49,898 nucleotides of DNA from Gammaproteobacteria bacterium (GTDB lineage Bacteria > Pseudomonadota > Gammaproteobacteria > Legionellales > Legionellaceae). Positions within the stretch are counted from its first letter, which is position 1. Every line of letters starts with the position of its first letter. Location of the stretch: NCBI GenBank assembly GCA_022600575.1, contig JAHZKF010000011.1, positions 1-49,898 of the forward strand, in the 5' to 3' direction. Under the pieces are notes generated by a model. That model saw only the letters and a list, made by a program, of their open reading frames with translations, did not search any database and had not been told where the DNA came from. The translations under genes and the position numbers were made by a program. Shown here one piece after another: positions 1 to 8,745 of this stretch.

Positions 1-156
1 GGTGGGAAAGTATCAGTATACGAGTGTGGGTTTAAGCGTGTTCTGTCTGAAATCATGAATGCGAAACGTTTCATATGATTTTTAGGGGATGTTGTGAGTG
101 AATTCAGGTATTATTAGAGCAAATATAGGTGCGTGATAGCAAGAGATTAAATTTAA

Positions 157-1740
157 ATGGGCTCGATTGATTCTGCGGATGCCATCCCTCAAAAAAGACA
201 AGGTTTGTTGCGATCAACTTCGGTGGTGTCGTTGTTGACTTTTTTTTCGCGCATTATGGGGTTTGTGCGTGACATGGTTCTAGCGCAATGTTTTGGTGCG
301 GTGGCAGGGATGGATGCTTTTATTATCGCATTTCGCATTCCCAATTTTATGCGGCGTTTGTTTGCTGAGGGCGCCTTTTCTCAAGCGTTTGTGCCTGTGC
401 TTAGTGAGTATCAAACCAACCGTTCGATGGATGAGGTGCGTTTGTTTTTGTCCCGTATTGCCGGTAATTTAGGTCTCGTACTATTAGGTGTGGTGATTCT
501 TGGGGAGTTAATTACACCAGGTATTATTACGGTGTTTGCACCAGGGTTTGGAGAAGATGCCTCTCGTACGCTGTTAGCAACACATATGCTGCATATTACC
601 TTACCTTATTTGATGTTGATTTCATTAACGGCGATGGCGGGAGCTGTACTCAATACCTATGGTTATTTTGGTGTGCCTGCATTAACACCGATTATTTTAA
701 ATGTTAGTTTGATTGCTGCAGCTTTTTATTTAAGCCCATACGTATCTGTGCCAGTGACAGCCTTAGCATGGGGTGTTTTAATGGGTGGTTGCCTGCAGTT
801 GTTAGTTCAAGTGCCGTTTTTAATGCATCATCGGTTTTTGATGCGTCCGCGTGTCATGTTTAGAGATCCGGGCGTTTTACGCGTTTTAAAGCTTATGTTA
901 CCCGCGTTGTTTGGTGTGTCTATTGCACAAATCAATTTACTCATTGATACGGTATTTGCGTCGTTTTTGCAGGTTGGGAGTGTGACGTGGCTTTTTTATA
1001 CTGACCGATTAATTGATTTTCCACTCGGTGTATTTGGTGTTGCGATTGCAACGGTGATTTTACCTCATTTGTCTCGAAAACATATTGAAGAAGATACCGC
1101 CTATTTTTCGCGCTCCATTGATTGGGGGCTTCGATTGTTGTTGTTAATCGGTGTGCCGGCAGCCATTGCCCTCATGTTTTTTGGGATGCCGCTTTTGTCG
1201 AGCTTTTTTGGTTATCGTGCATTTAAGGCTTTTGATGTTTTGCAAACCCAACAAAGCTTAATGACACTTGGTTTAGGGGTTCCGGCTTTTATGATGGTTA
1301 AAGTATTGGCTCCTGGTTTTTATGCGCAACAAGATATTAAAACACCAGTTAAGGTGGGTGCTTTTTGTATGCTTTTGAATACGGCCTTGTGTGCGGCATT
1401 GATTTGGCCACTTGCACATGCGGGCTTAACCCTTGCATCAGCGATTGCGGGGTATGCGAATGCGTTTACTTTACTGATTTTGTTGTGGCGACGAGGTGCA
1501 TACCAACCTTCTCCTGGATGGCGGCGATTTTTACTGCAGTTATGTTTTGCAAACATGGTGCTTGGTTCTTACTTAATATGGATTGCAGGTGATTTAGTTG
1601 ATTGGATGAGTCTTACAATGAGTCACCGATTAATGCATTTATTGGGATATGTCGCTTCTGCTGGTATTTTGTATTTTGTATGTCTTGGTATAACCGGCAT
1701 GCGATTCGGACAATTTAGAGGCCAACTTTTGGAGAAATGA
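157..1740 (+). CDS. murJ: MurJ/MviN lipid II flippase
   Basis: Predicted inner-membrane flippase that moves lipid II to the periplasmic face for peptidoglycan synthesis. The protein is 527 aa, close to the usual MurJ length, and almost wholly hydrophobic, consistent with about 14 membrane segments. The family hallmark is near the N-terminus: SVVSLLTFFSRIMGFVRDM, then an FGA...DAFIIAFRIPNFMRRLFAEGAFSQAFVPV block (residues about 22-85). The first 18 residues are polar and longer than in many MurJ proteins; no better downstream start is visible, so ATG 157 is kept although the Shine-Dalgarno is weak (AAGAG). Its stop overlaps the start of the next gene by four bases, suggesting translational coupling to the aminopeptidase. 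Confidence 0.95.
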   Translation: MGSIDSADAIPQKRQGLLRSTSVVSLLTFFSRIMGFVRDMVLAQCFGAVAGMDAFIIAFRIPNFMRRLFAEGAFSQAFVPVLSEYQTNRSMDEVRLFLSRIAGNLGLVLLGVVILGELITPGIITVFAPGFGEDASRTLLATHMLHITLPYLMLISLTAMAGAVLNTYGYFGVPALTPIILNVSLIAAAFYLSPYVSVPVTALAWGVLMGGCLQLLVQVPFLMHHRFLMRPRVMFRDPGVLRVLKLMLPALFGVSIAQINLLIDTVFASFLQVGSVTWLFYTDRLIDFPLGVFGVAIATVILPHLSRKHIEEDTAYFSRSIDWGLRLLLLIGVPAAIALMFFGMPLLSSFFGYRAFKAFDVLQTQQSLMTLGLGVPAFMMVKVLAPGFYAQQDIKTPVKVGAFCMLLNTALCAALIWPLAHAGLTLASAIAGYANAFTLLILLWRRGAYQPSPGWRRFLLQLCFANMVLGSYLIWIAGDLVDWMSLTMSHRLMHLLGYVASAGILYFVCLGITGMRFGQFRGQLLEK

Positions 1741-3086
1741 TGAAAGCAGATGTATTTTATCAAGCAAGTGTTGTGAATAGTATTCCACTGATATTGGTGA
1801 CAAGTCTTAAGGCGGTTCAAACGGAAGATAAAGCTGTGGTTAAACTGCAACAGTTTGAGGCTAAATCAGGTGAGTGGGCAGCGGTTGGAGATAACGCGGG
1901 TGACATTGTAAAAGTGTATGTTGGCTTGGGTGATCATTCAGAAGCTGATGCCATCGCAAAAGTTGTGACAAAACTTCCTTCAGGTTGTTACCAAGTAGAC
2001 GCCTTATTATCAGAGCGTGCAGCAGTACTTTGGGCGCTTGCACAATATCGGTTTGATGCATACAAAAAAACAGAGACAAAACCGCGCATATTGGTTTTAA
2101 AACAAAACATGATGTCAAAGGTGCTTGCTGAAACATCGGCTGTCTTTAAAACCCGAGATTTGATTAATACGCCGGCCAATCAGATGGGGCCTATCGCACT
2201 TGCAAAAGCTGTAGAAGAGATTGCAAAGTTGCATGGTGCCGATTTTGAAGTGTGTGTGGGAGAGACTTTATTAGAGGCGAACTTCCCAGCAATTCATGCT
2301 GTTGGGCGTGCAGCAGCAGAAGCCCCTCGTTTGGCGTCTCTTACTTGGGGTGATGAAACGCATCCTCGGGTGAGTTTGGTTGGAAAAGGGGTTTGTTTTG
2401 ATTCAGGAGGGCTTGATTTAAAGCCTTCGCGTGGCATGCGTCTCATGAAAAAAGATATGGGCGGAGCGGCTAATGCGATTGGTCTTGCGCACTGGATAAT
2501 GAGCATTAAACTGCCTGTTTATTTAGAGCTTTTTATTCCTGCGGTTGAAAATGCAGTGAGTGCCTCATCTTATCGTCCGGGCGATGTGATTACCATGCGA
2601 AATGGCTTAACTGTTGAGATTGATAACACAGATGCAGAAGGCCGCTTAGTACTTGCTGATGCGCTGACGAAAGCATGTGAGAATAAGCCTGATTTATTGA
2701 TTGATTTTGCAACGCTAACAGGGGCTGCTCGTATTGCGGTGGGTACGGACATTACAGCCATGTTTAGTAATGACGATGCATTTGCAGAAGGTGTTTCAGC
2801 GTATTCAGGTGAAATGCGAGATCCTGTCTGGCGCCTGCCGCTTCATCAAAAATATACGAGTTTATTTGAGTCAAATATTGCAGATTTAGCCAATTCGGCC
2901 AGCTCTTCATATGGTGGTGCGATTACGGCGGCTTTATTTCTTGAACGGTTTGTTACAAAAGACATGACGTGGATGCATTGTGATTTGATGGCCTGGAATT
3001 TGAAAACAACACCTGGGAAACCTGAGGGTGGGGAGGCCATGGGAATTCAAGCGATTGCTGCGTATATGATTCATCGTTTTAGTTAA
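1737..3086 (+). CDS. M17 family leucyl aminopeptidase (first of two)
   Basis: Cytosolic di-metal aminopeptidase of family M17, releasing N-terminal residues from peptides. The catalytic C-terminal half carries VGKGVCFDSGGLDLKP (metal ligands K217 and D222 by position), KKDMGGAAN (about 238-246) and the signature NTDAEGRLVLADAL (297-310). At 449 aa it is shorter than PepA because the N-terminal regulatory domain is reduced. A second, longer M17 enzyme that fits PepA better lies at 8735-10168, so this is the divergent paralogue. Start ATG 1737 overlaps the murJ stop by four bases; a second ATG follows immediately. Substrate preference cannot be read from sequence. Confidence 0.93.
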   Translation: MMKADVFYQASVVNSIPLILVTSLKAVQTEDKAVVKLQQFEAKSGEWAAVGDNAGDIVKVYVGLGDHSEADAIAKVVTKLPSGCYQVDALLSERAAVLWALAQYRFDAYKKTETKPRILVLKQNMMSKVLAETSAVFKTRDLINTPANQMGPIALAKAVEEIAKLHGADFEVCVGETLLEANFPAIHAVGRAAAEAPRLASLTWGDETHPRVSLVGKGVCFDSGGLDLKPSRGMRLMKKDMGGAANAIGLAHWIMSIKLPVYLELFIPAVENAVSASSYRPGDVITMRNGLTVEIDNTDAEGRLVLADALTKACENKPDLLIDFATLTGAARIAVGTDITAMFSNDDAFAEGVSAYSGEMRDPVWRLPLHQKYTSLFESNIADLANSASSSYGGAITAALFLERFVTKDMTWMHCDLMAWNLKTTPGKPEGGEAMGIQAIAAYMIHRFS

Positions 3087-3127
3087 GTAAGCTTTGGGCG
3101 TGCATCAATTAGAAAAGGATTATTCTG

Positions 3128-4249
3128 ATGTGGGAAAAAAACACCTTATTAGAGGGCTTAAGTGACGTACAAATACAGAAACTTAGTGGTATTGTGACCT
3201 TGGTCAACTGCCCTCGGGGCAGTTTGATTATAAAAGAAGGTGATGATAGTGATGATTTTTTTTATTTTATTGTTGAGGGCCGTGTCAATATATTTAAAGA
3301 AGCAGAGCATTTAACTATCTCGAGCCTAGCACGTGGTGCGGTTATTGGTTTAATGGCACTGATTGATGAGAAACCTCGTTCAGCAAGTGTTAAAGCGATG
3401 ACTGATGTGAAACTGGCGAAAATATCACTTCATTCGATTCAAGCGCTTGACGATACTATTTATAACAAAGTGATTTTTAATCAGCTCAAATTACAGCAGG
3501 CCATGCTAAGAGCGAGTAATGAGGATCATGTAAAAAAACTCAAAGATAAAATTAAAGCGCTTCAAGATAAAGAAGCTTTTTTTAACTTTTTTGTTTCTAT
3601 TGTTTTTATAGCCAGTCTCTATGTTATCGTGATGCGTGTTGTTGTGGATTATATCAAAGAGGTTTTTACGACAACTTTTATTAGTTCGGCTATTTTATTA
3701 GGGATGGGATTAGTCGGAGCAGTTTATGTTAAAACGAGCCCATATCCGTTAAAAAGTTACGGTCTTAGCTTTGATAATTGGCGAAAAAATGTATTAGAGT
3801 CGCTTATATGGACAGGCATTTTTATATCGATTGTCACCTTGGTAAAGTGGCTTTATTTATTATATCTTCCTGATAATAGTGGATATGCGCTTTTTGATTT
3901 TCCGGATTTTAAAGGACATAGATGGCCAGTAAGCCTGTTAATTGTCGTGACTTACGCTTTATTTAGTTTTGTTCAAGAGTTTATTGCTAGAGGTTTTTTG
4001 CAATCTTCGTTACAACAAGCATTAAGTGGTCGATTTATTCAGTTAAGAGCGATACTTTTTACGACTCTTATTTTTACAATTTTTCACCTTCATCTTCCGA
4101 AAATTAGTTATGCATTTGTGGTTATTTTCCCAGGATTGTTTTGGGGAACGATGTTTGCTAAACAACGAACCTTGGTTGGTGTAACCGTTTCACATATTTT
4201 GATTGGGGTATGGATAGTATCAGTAATGGGATTTCCTGGCCTGCATTGA
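3128..4249 (+). CDS. Cyclic-nucleotide-binding domain fused to CPBP intramembrane protease
   Basis: Two-part protein of 373 aa. Residues 1-120 read as a cyclic nucleotide-binding beta-roll (RGSLIIKEGDDSDDFFYFIVEGRVNI, then a phosphate-cassette-like stretch ending EKPRSASV with R84). The cassette lacks the usual Glu before the small hydrophobic run (VIGLMALI instead of FGE), so cAMP binding is uncertain. A charged helix (about 120-150) leads into several membrane segments from residue 151. The C-terminal half has CPBP/Abi protease motifs: QEFIARGFL (E284, R288; the first Glu of the usual EE pair is Gln), FxxxH ending at H320, and H356. It may be a ligand-gated membrane protease; function and substrate are inferred. 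A Shine-Dalgarno-like AAAGGAT precedes the ATG. Confidence 0.8.
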   Translation: MWEKNTLLEGLSDVQIQKLSGIVTLVNCPRGSLIIKEGDDSDDFFYFIVEGRVNIFKEAEHLTISSLARGAVIGLMALIDEKPRSASVKAMTDVKLAKISLHSIQALDDTIYNKVIFNQLKLQQAMLRASNEDHVKKLKDKIKALQDKEAFFNFFVSIVFIASLYVIVMRVVVDYIKEVFTTTFISSAILLGMGLVGAVYVKTSPYPLKSYGLSFDNWRKNVLESLIWTGIFISIVTLVKWLYLLYLPDNSGYALFDFPDFKGHRWPVSLLIVVTYALFSFVQEFIARGFLQSSLQQALSGRFIQLRAILFTTLIFTIFHLHLPKISYAFVVIFPGLFWGTMFAKQRTLVGVTVSHILIGVWIVSVMGFPGLH

Positions 4250-4290
4250 ACTATCTAACAGTGGAGTTAGGATGGGAACTTAAGTAATAA

Positions 4291-4319
4291 TTGACTTACT
4301 TTTGATCAAGTAGTATTAT
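4291..4319 (+). promoter_or_regulatory. Sigma70-type promoter for the Cys/Gly-rich acidic protein
   Basis: TTGACT at 4291-4296 and TATTAT at 4314-4319 are separated by exactly 17 bases, a near-consensus -35/-10 pair. Transcription would begin near 4326, leaving a leader of about 32 bases before ATG 4358 with AGGGTG at 4345-4350 as ribosome binding site. The downstream gene is therefore probably transcribed on its own. Confidence 0.6.
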
Positions 4320-4357
4320 TTGTACTATGTTTAAATTGTTTTTTAGGGTGAACGCAG

Positions 4358-5101
4358 ATGAAAAAAGATGAGCCTCAAAATGATTCAGTCTTAACTAAAA
4401 TTGATGAATCTAATAAAGCAGCAGAAAAAAAAGAAGCCGAACTTGAAGTAATGCGCACTCGCTGTAAGACTTGTTTTAAAGAAATTGCACCTAAACGCAT
4501 TTGTGGCGGACATGGCGGAGGCGGCGGAGGTGGCGGTGAAGGCGCTAATGAGGATGATGATGCCTCAACTAAATTAGATGATGATACATTGCTAATGAGT
4601 GATGCGACTACAGAGCCAGTCGATACACTTGATTTTGTAGAAGAGGTTGAAACCTCTCATGCTGCTGAACCTGAAGTAGATGAAGATAGTTTTGATGCAA
4701 AAATCATTGCAGACTTGATAGCGAGAGGGTTATTGGTGGTTGAGAATGATCGCGATTCGATGACGCTGACCATTGATTTGCAATGTGAGCTTAATGCGTT
4801 GTCTGCTGAAGAAAGACAAGCATTAAAAAAATTCATGTCAGCTATTCTAAAAGAGCTGGATGCATTTAAAGCAGAAAATAATATTTCTGGTGATTGTGTT
4901 GAAATAATCCAAGATGAAGAAGAAAATATACTTAATCTTTCTATTTACTTACCAACGCTTGCTTTATACGATGCGTTTATTCAACGATTAGCAAATAATT
5001 TGTTGCCAGCATCAAAATCAGAGCTACAAGAAAGCGATGAAAACAGTGAGGAGGCGTCTTCGGCTCCATCTCCTTTTTCAACGAATATGAAACCATATTA
5101 G
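4358..5101 (+). CDS. Unrecognised acidic protein with Cys cluster and polyglycine tract; possible secreted effector
   Basis: I do not recognise the family. The 247-aa protein starts with a charged helical segment (1-35), then C36, C39 and C49 with basic residues between them, directly followed by a glycine run (GGHGGGGGGGGEG, 50-62). A long acidic, Ser/Thr-rich linker (63-112) leads to a folded-looking domain (about 112-215) of alternating helices and strands. The C-terminus is again acidic (ESDENSEE about 12-22 residues before the end), which resembles the glutamate-rich signals of Dot/Icm substrates; that is inference only. The three Cys could bind a metal. Own promoter at 4291-4319; good ribosome binding site at 4345-4350. 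No signal peptide or membrane segment. Confidence 0.75.
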   Translation: MKKDEPQNDSVLTKIDESNKAAEKKEAELEVMRTRCKTCFKEIAPKRICGGHGGGGGGGGEGANEDDDASTKLDDDTLLMSDATTEPVDTLDFVEEVETSHAAEPEVDEDSFDAKIIADLIARGLLVVENDRDSMTLTIDLQCELNALSAEERQALKKFMSAILKELDAFKAENNISGDCVEIIQDEEENILNLSIYLPTLALYDAFIQRLANNLLPASKSELQESDENSEEASSAPSPFSTNMKPY

Positions 5102-5143
5102 AGCGTGTTGTTAAGTAAGTTGAGATTTAAAACCACTGGATGA

Positions 5144-5158
5144 CCCGAATAAATCGGG
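5144..5158. repeat. Short GC-rich inverted repeat between convergent genes
   Basis: CCCGA (5144-5148) and TCGGG (5154-5158) flank a five-base loop. It lies between the convergent ends of the acidic protein and the membrane protein, where a terminator is expected. There is no T run directly after it on either strand, so it is at most a weak terminator. Confidence 0.3.
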
Positions 5159-5182
5159 CCAAGTATGCGGAGAAGAAAGGTT

Positions 5183-5971
5183 TTATTTTGACAAACTAAG
5201 CTGCTCAAATTCAGCTTGTACTTCGTCTGCAAGTGATGGTCTGCTCATGTCTGGCTGGGCAAAAAAATCTGATTTAGATAATAGGTATGGATTGTTTTGA
5301 GGTTGGACTAAGTCATCATCAACTTCTTTTGATTCTTGTTTTAAAGACCGGCTATAAGGAATTGCAAGAGACAAGACTGGTAGTATCAGTGCTAAAAAGA
5401 GAGGGTTCATGCCTATAGATAGCATTTCTATGCTGTAACCTATGAGGGATAAGCTAATGAAAAAGGTTAGGGCAGGGGAGTCAAGTTCCAGTAAAGAGGG
5501 AAGAAATACGGCTTCATAGCTTATCGTTATTGATCCAATTAATGTCAGCCATGCTGGAATTTGAATTGTTAAAAGGACCGATAAAAGCATGAGACCAAGC
5601 CATGCAATAATGCTGGTTCCTAGATAGATATTTCCCCAAAACTGGTAGCTTTCTTGAAGTTTTTTAAAATCTTCTTTGTTATTTTTTAAGCTATCATTTA
5701 AGGCCTGTGTGAGTTGATGGATATCAAAACATCCATTTTCTTTTTTATGAGGGGCTAAATTTTTTGTGTAAAAATTATCGAATGCTGTTTGACTGTATCG
5801 ACCCGAGTATTGGTTTAAACGGTTTAACGCGCGAAGTAATAATTCATTTTCTTCTATCATAAACGCCAGCCCCTTGTTCTCAGACGAATGGTTTTCGTCC
5901 CATTTTTTTTGTACATTTAAGAGTGCTGTCTGGTGGGTTTGAATGGCTGAGTAATCGTATGAAGAAGGCAT
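5183..5971 (-). CDS. Unrecognised multi-pass membrane protein with acidic C-terminal tail
   Basis: No family recognised. From the ATG at 5971 the product is 262 aa: a soluble N-terminal part of about 110 residues (Gln/Asn/Lys-rich, helical), then four or five hydrophobic segments between about residues 112 and 210, then a cytosolic-looking tail of about 50 residues ending in DEVQAEFEQLSLSK. That tail has acidic residues and a leucine close to the end, as many Dot/Icm substrates do; this is inference. The frame is open up to a TTG at 6001, but the promoter at 6003-6030 would start transcription near 5996, so ATG 5971 (or 5989) is more likely. Spaced 97 bases from the ankyrin gene upstream on the same strand. 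Confidence 0.7.
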   Translation of the reverse strand: MPSSYDYSAIQTHQTALLNVQKKWDENHSSENKGLAFMIEENELLLRALNRLNQYSGRYSQTAFDNFYTKNLAPHKKENGCFDIHQLTQALNDSLKNNKEDFKKLQESYQFWGNIYLGTSIIAWLGLMLLSVLLTIQIPAWLTLIGSITISYEAVFLPSLLELDSPALTFFISLSLIGYSIEMLSIGMNPLFLALILPVLSLAIPYSRSLKQESKEVDDDLVQPQNNPYLLSKSDFFAQPDMSRPSLADEVQAEFEQLSLSK

Positions 5972-6002
5972 AAAAAAATATCCAATCATTAAGGTGGGCA
6001 AT

Positions 6003-6030
6003 ATTTAAACATATCATGCTTTTTTGTCAA
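6003..6030 (-). promoter_or_regulatory. Promoter for the multi-pass membrane protein
   Basis: Read on the minus strand, TTGACA (6030-6025) is a perfect -35 box. TTAAAT (6008-6003) sits 16 bases further and matches four of six -10 positions. The predicted transcription start near 5996 lies inside the longest reading of the downstream ORF and so decides against its TTG start. Confidence 0.5.
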
Positions 6031-6068
6031 TCCTTATGAGATGGTTTTCAGTGACGCGACATGATTTG

Positions 6069-8264
6069 TTAGGGATGAGGAAGGCTTGTTCCTTCTTCTT
6101 TTGTATCATCTTCATTGGGTGGTTTTTCTTGCTTATTCATAGCGTCTTGGTACGCTTTGTCTAGCTCGCTTTCCTCTAGCATTGCTTGTTGCTCGGTTCG
6201 TAGTGTGTCAAAAGCTTCTCTAAATGTGCCTTCAGTTTTTTGTTGTATTGTTTGAAGCATATTTTTTGCATCAAGGTTTTTCATGGTTTCAAGCATTGTG
6301 TCGGTCAGTTCAATACCGTTATCCATAAGGAGCGCTATGATGTAGCTTTCTTGGGGTATGCGCTCAATGGAGAGTTTAAAACTGAGATGTTCACAGGTAC
6401 GGTCAAAATGTTCGATGGCCTCCTTGAGCATTGTCACGGTGGGTTTTATATTGTGATTGATTAAAAAAGAGGCGATTTCATCTTGCTGGAAGCTGCATGC
6501 GCTTTGAAGCATGCTTTCATTGAGTTGACCACCATGCGCCATGAGTTGTTCAATAGTCTCGATATTTTTAGGGATAACCGAGTTTTCCATGCTTCTTGGC
6601 GTTGGCTTTATTTGATGCTTAAGACAAAAAGTGATGACCTCTTTTTGTTGAGGGTACCCACATGCTTGTTCAAGCATGCTTTCGGTTGGTATGGCACCAT
6701 TGTCTAGTATTAACTGTATAATATTTTCATTTTTTTGGTTTTCCAGTGTTTTTTCTGTGGGTTGAATGTGATATTGGGTTAAAAGAAGTTCAACTATTTT
6801 TGCTTGCCCTGCACGGGCTGCTTCTTCAAGCGTTTCTTCTGTTGGCATGATACCGTGTTGAATCAAAAGTTCTACCGTTGCTTTGGAGCCTGACCTAGCT
6901 GCTGCCTTAAGTGCTTTTTCAGTTGGGGGGACGCCATGCTCAATAAAGAGCGCTACAATCAAAGGATTTCCGTTGTCTGCGGCTGTGTTTATCATTTTTT
7001 GTGTTGCTCTTGCACCTTCTTTGAGTAAGATGCGAGTCATTCCCACATTTTGTATGCTGATAGTATAAGATAATAAAGGCGAGCCTTTGTCTTCATCACG
7101 GAAAAAGGGTCGACTTGAAAGATGCTCGTTTTCTTTTGGGTATATGCTTTGATTAATATCAAGCTTTGGCGTTGCTTTTAATGCTTTTAGAATCCATGCC
7201 TCATTTGAAGTATCTAGTGCATAATGGAGGGGGGAGTATTCTCCATACTCTAGATACCACCTTGAGCCATCATGTAGCGTTTGAAATTGGGCGTCTTGTT
7301 TCATACCTTGAAGGTTATTATGCACGGTATATGCATGTTGTGCTTGTGTGAAAATAGATGTTTCAAGTACGATCCCTCCAATTTCTCTTGGATTGGGTCC
7401 ATTTCGAAATGTGAAGCCATCGAATAATTTTTCTGCTACGGCAGTGGTACTTTTGTAGTAAGCGCCGGGTAAGTCATTTGCATTAATGAGCAACCAGGCT
7501 CCTTTTTCTGTATCGAAGTTTAAATTAATAGCATGCTTATTGCAGGATAAATTGAGTGCGGTATTTTCGCTGAGGTTGTTTTGTAAACACTGTAAATAAA
7601 ATAAGAATTCTTCTTGGTTATAGGAACCAACGAGGGTTTCCACATGGGTTGGTGTTTTGTGTTGCGTTTCAGAGGTATGCGGATCTAAATCAACAGGTAA
7701 AGTGAGTGACATTGTTTGTGTAAAATCTTGCAACTCGGGTGTCTCGTTTAGGGGGTACAACGCTTTGAGTGAAAACTCAGCGGAATTTTGTCCTATGACA
7801 ACACCATCAAAAAAAGCAAGAATGTCATATATAGTGCGTTCAATTTGTTTTGCTTCGTCTAATTTCCCTTCATCCAAAAGACGTTTTTTCTTTTCTCTAA
7901 GACCTGCAAAATCATCTGTATAGTCAGAGATGGGAATGTCGGCAATGGTGCGTAGGCGTTGATTGAAGGTTTCTATGTCATCACATAAGAAAGCTTGCGC
8001 TGCCATTTCAGCAAAGCCACCGCAGTGTCCATGTGGATCTTTTTCATAAGTTAAAAAATTGAGTTTGGAAACTTTATATCCTAAAGTTTGCATGCGCTCT
8101 AATACCCATTGTTGCCCATAAGGGATAGAGGGGGTTAGCCAATACAGCATGGTATTTATAAAAAAGCTAGGTATGAAGGTACCACGGGTGTAGTAAGAAT
8201 GAAGCGAATCAATGGTAAGTAAGCCGCCAATTAAAGTAGTGAAAGATCGAAGCATATACATCAT
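6069..8264 (-). CDS. Ankyrin-repeat protein with N-terminal cysteine-protease-like domain; candidate type IV effector
   Basis: A 731-aa protein. A hydrophobic N-terminus (about 1-45) precedes a domain containing GHCGGFAEM with C81, and later CNKHAINL with H244 and an N/D-rich NANDLPG (261-267). This order (Cys, His, Asn/Asp) fits a papain-like protease, but catalytic function is inferred. From about residue 385 to 660 come repeated helix pairs with the pattern ...LLxxGxxPTExxLxxAAxxG..., i.e. degenerate ankyrin repeats spaced about 30-33 residues. The last 45 residues are rich in Glu/Asp/Lys (EESELDKAYQDAMNKQEKPP and onward), resembling the E-block of Dot/Icm substrates. Multi-domain ankyrin proteins of this type are common in Legionellales. 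Start ATG 8264 has another ATG at codon 2. Confidence 0.8.
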   Translation of the reverse strand: MMYMLRSFTTLIGGLLTIDSLHSYYTRGTFIPSFFINTMLYWLTPSIPYGQQWVLERMQTLGYKVSKLNFLTYEKDPHGHCGGFAEMAAQAFLCDDIETFNQRLRTIADIPISDYTDDFAGLREKKKRLLDEGKLDEAKQIERTIYDILAFFDGVVIGQNSAEFSLKALYPLNETPELQDFTQTMSLTLPVDLDPHTSETQHKTPTHVETLVGSYNQEEFLFYLQCLQNNLSENTALNLSCNKHAINLNFDTEKGAWLLINANDLPGAYYKSTTAVAEKLFDGFTFRNGPNPREIGGIVLETSIFTQAQHAYTVHNNLQGMKQDAQFQTLHDGSRWYLEYGEYSPLHYALDTSNEAWILKALKATPKLDINQSIYPKENEHLSSRPFFRDEDKGSPLLSYTISIQNVGMTRILLKEGARATQKMINTAADNGNPLIVALFIEHGVPPTEKALKAAARSGSKATVELLIQHGIMPTEETLEEAARAGQAKIVELLLTQYHIQPTEKTLENQKNENIIQLILDNGAIPTESMLEQACGYPQQKEVITFCLKHQIKPTPRSMENSVIPKNIETIEQLMAHGGQLNESMLQSACSFQQDEIASFLINHNIKPTVTMLKEAIEHFDRTCEHLSFKLSIERIPQESYIIALLMDNGIELTDTMLETMKNLDAKNMLQTIQQKTEGTFREAFDTLRTEQQAMLEESELDKAYQDAMNKQEKPPNEDDTKEEGTSLPHP

Positions 8265-8319
8265 TTAGTCCAATAAAATTATATATTGTATAAATTATAA
8301 CTTAAATGGTTTGATTTAA

Positions 8320-8745
8320 CTAGATAGAGTGCTTGTTTATTGAGAAACCTTGGTCGCGATAGGCTTTATATCGTGCCCGACCGGCTTGCTTTTGGTCACG
8401 TGGGACGAGTTCGAGGATGCGTGTGAAGGTTGTGTGTTGAACGGGTATGTCTTCTCTTAAATTAAGCAGTAAATCAAACGTATTCTCTTTGGGAGCTGTA
8501 TTATCTGCAGTAATCTGAATCGGTGGATTTAAGCCTTTAGGAACACTTGAAGCCAAGCTGTGAGGCAAGAAGCTCGTTTTTTTATAGGTCCATAGCCAAT
8601 TATCAAGCTTTTCAGCTTCTGTTTGATTAGCGCATAACACCCAAGCGCGCAAATTTTGCTGATATGCTTTTTCGAGCAAGCGTGCAGCAACACGCCTGGG
8701 TGCGTCAGAATGCTCATCTTCAATCACATAAAAATCAATGCGCAT
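8320..8745 (-). CDS. holC: DNA polymerase III subunit chi
   Basis: Clamp-loader accessory subunit that links the DNA polymerase III holoenzyme to SSB. The 141-aa product has the HolC pattern: RIDFYVIEDE at the start, ARLLEKAYQQNLRAWVLCAN, the LDNWLWTYKKTSFLPHSL block, and a C-terminal RYKAYRDQGF. The frame opens at a TTG (8751), but ATG 8745 two codons in gives the canonical MRIDFYV start. It overlaps the pepA stop by 11 bases, matching the frequent pepA-holC order of gamma-proteobacteria. valS, which often follows, is absent here; the ankyrin gene follows instead. Confidence 0.92.
   Translation of the reverse strand: MRIDFYVIEDEHSDAPRRVAARLLEKAYQQNLRAWVLCANQTEAEKLDNWLWTYKKTSFLPHSLASSVPKGLNPPIQITADNTAPKENTFDLLLNLREDIPVQHTTFTRILELVPRDQKQAGRARYKAYRDQGFSINKHSI

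Noticed and set aside
1..78. Possible gene end: an open frame of 25 codons enters from the left edge and stops at 78; the opposite strand also has an open frame with ATG at 74.
   Set aside because: Both readings are short, overlap each other, and match no family I recognise; there is no ribosome binding site for the minus-strand ATG.
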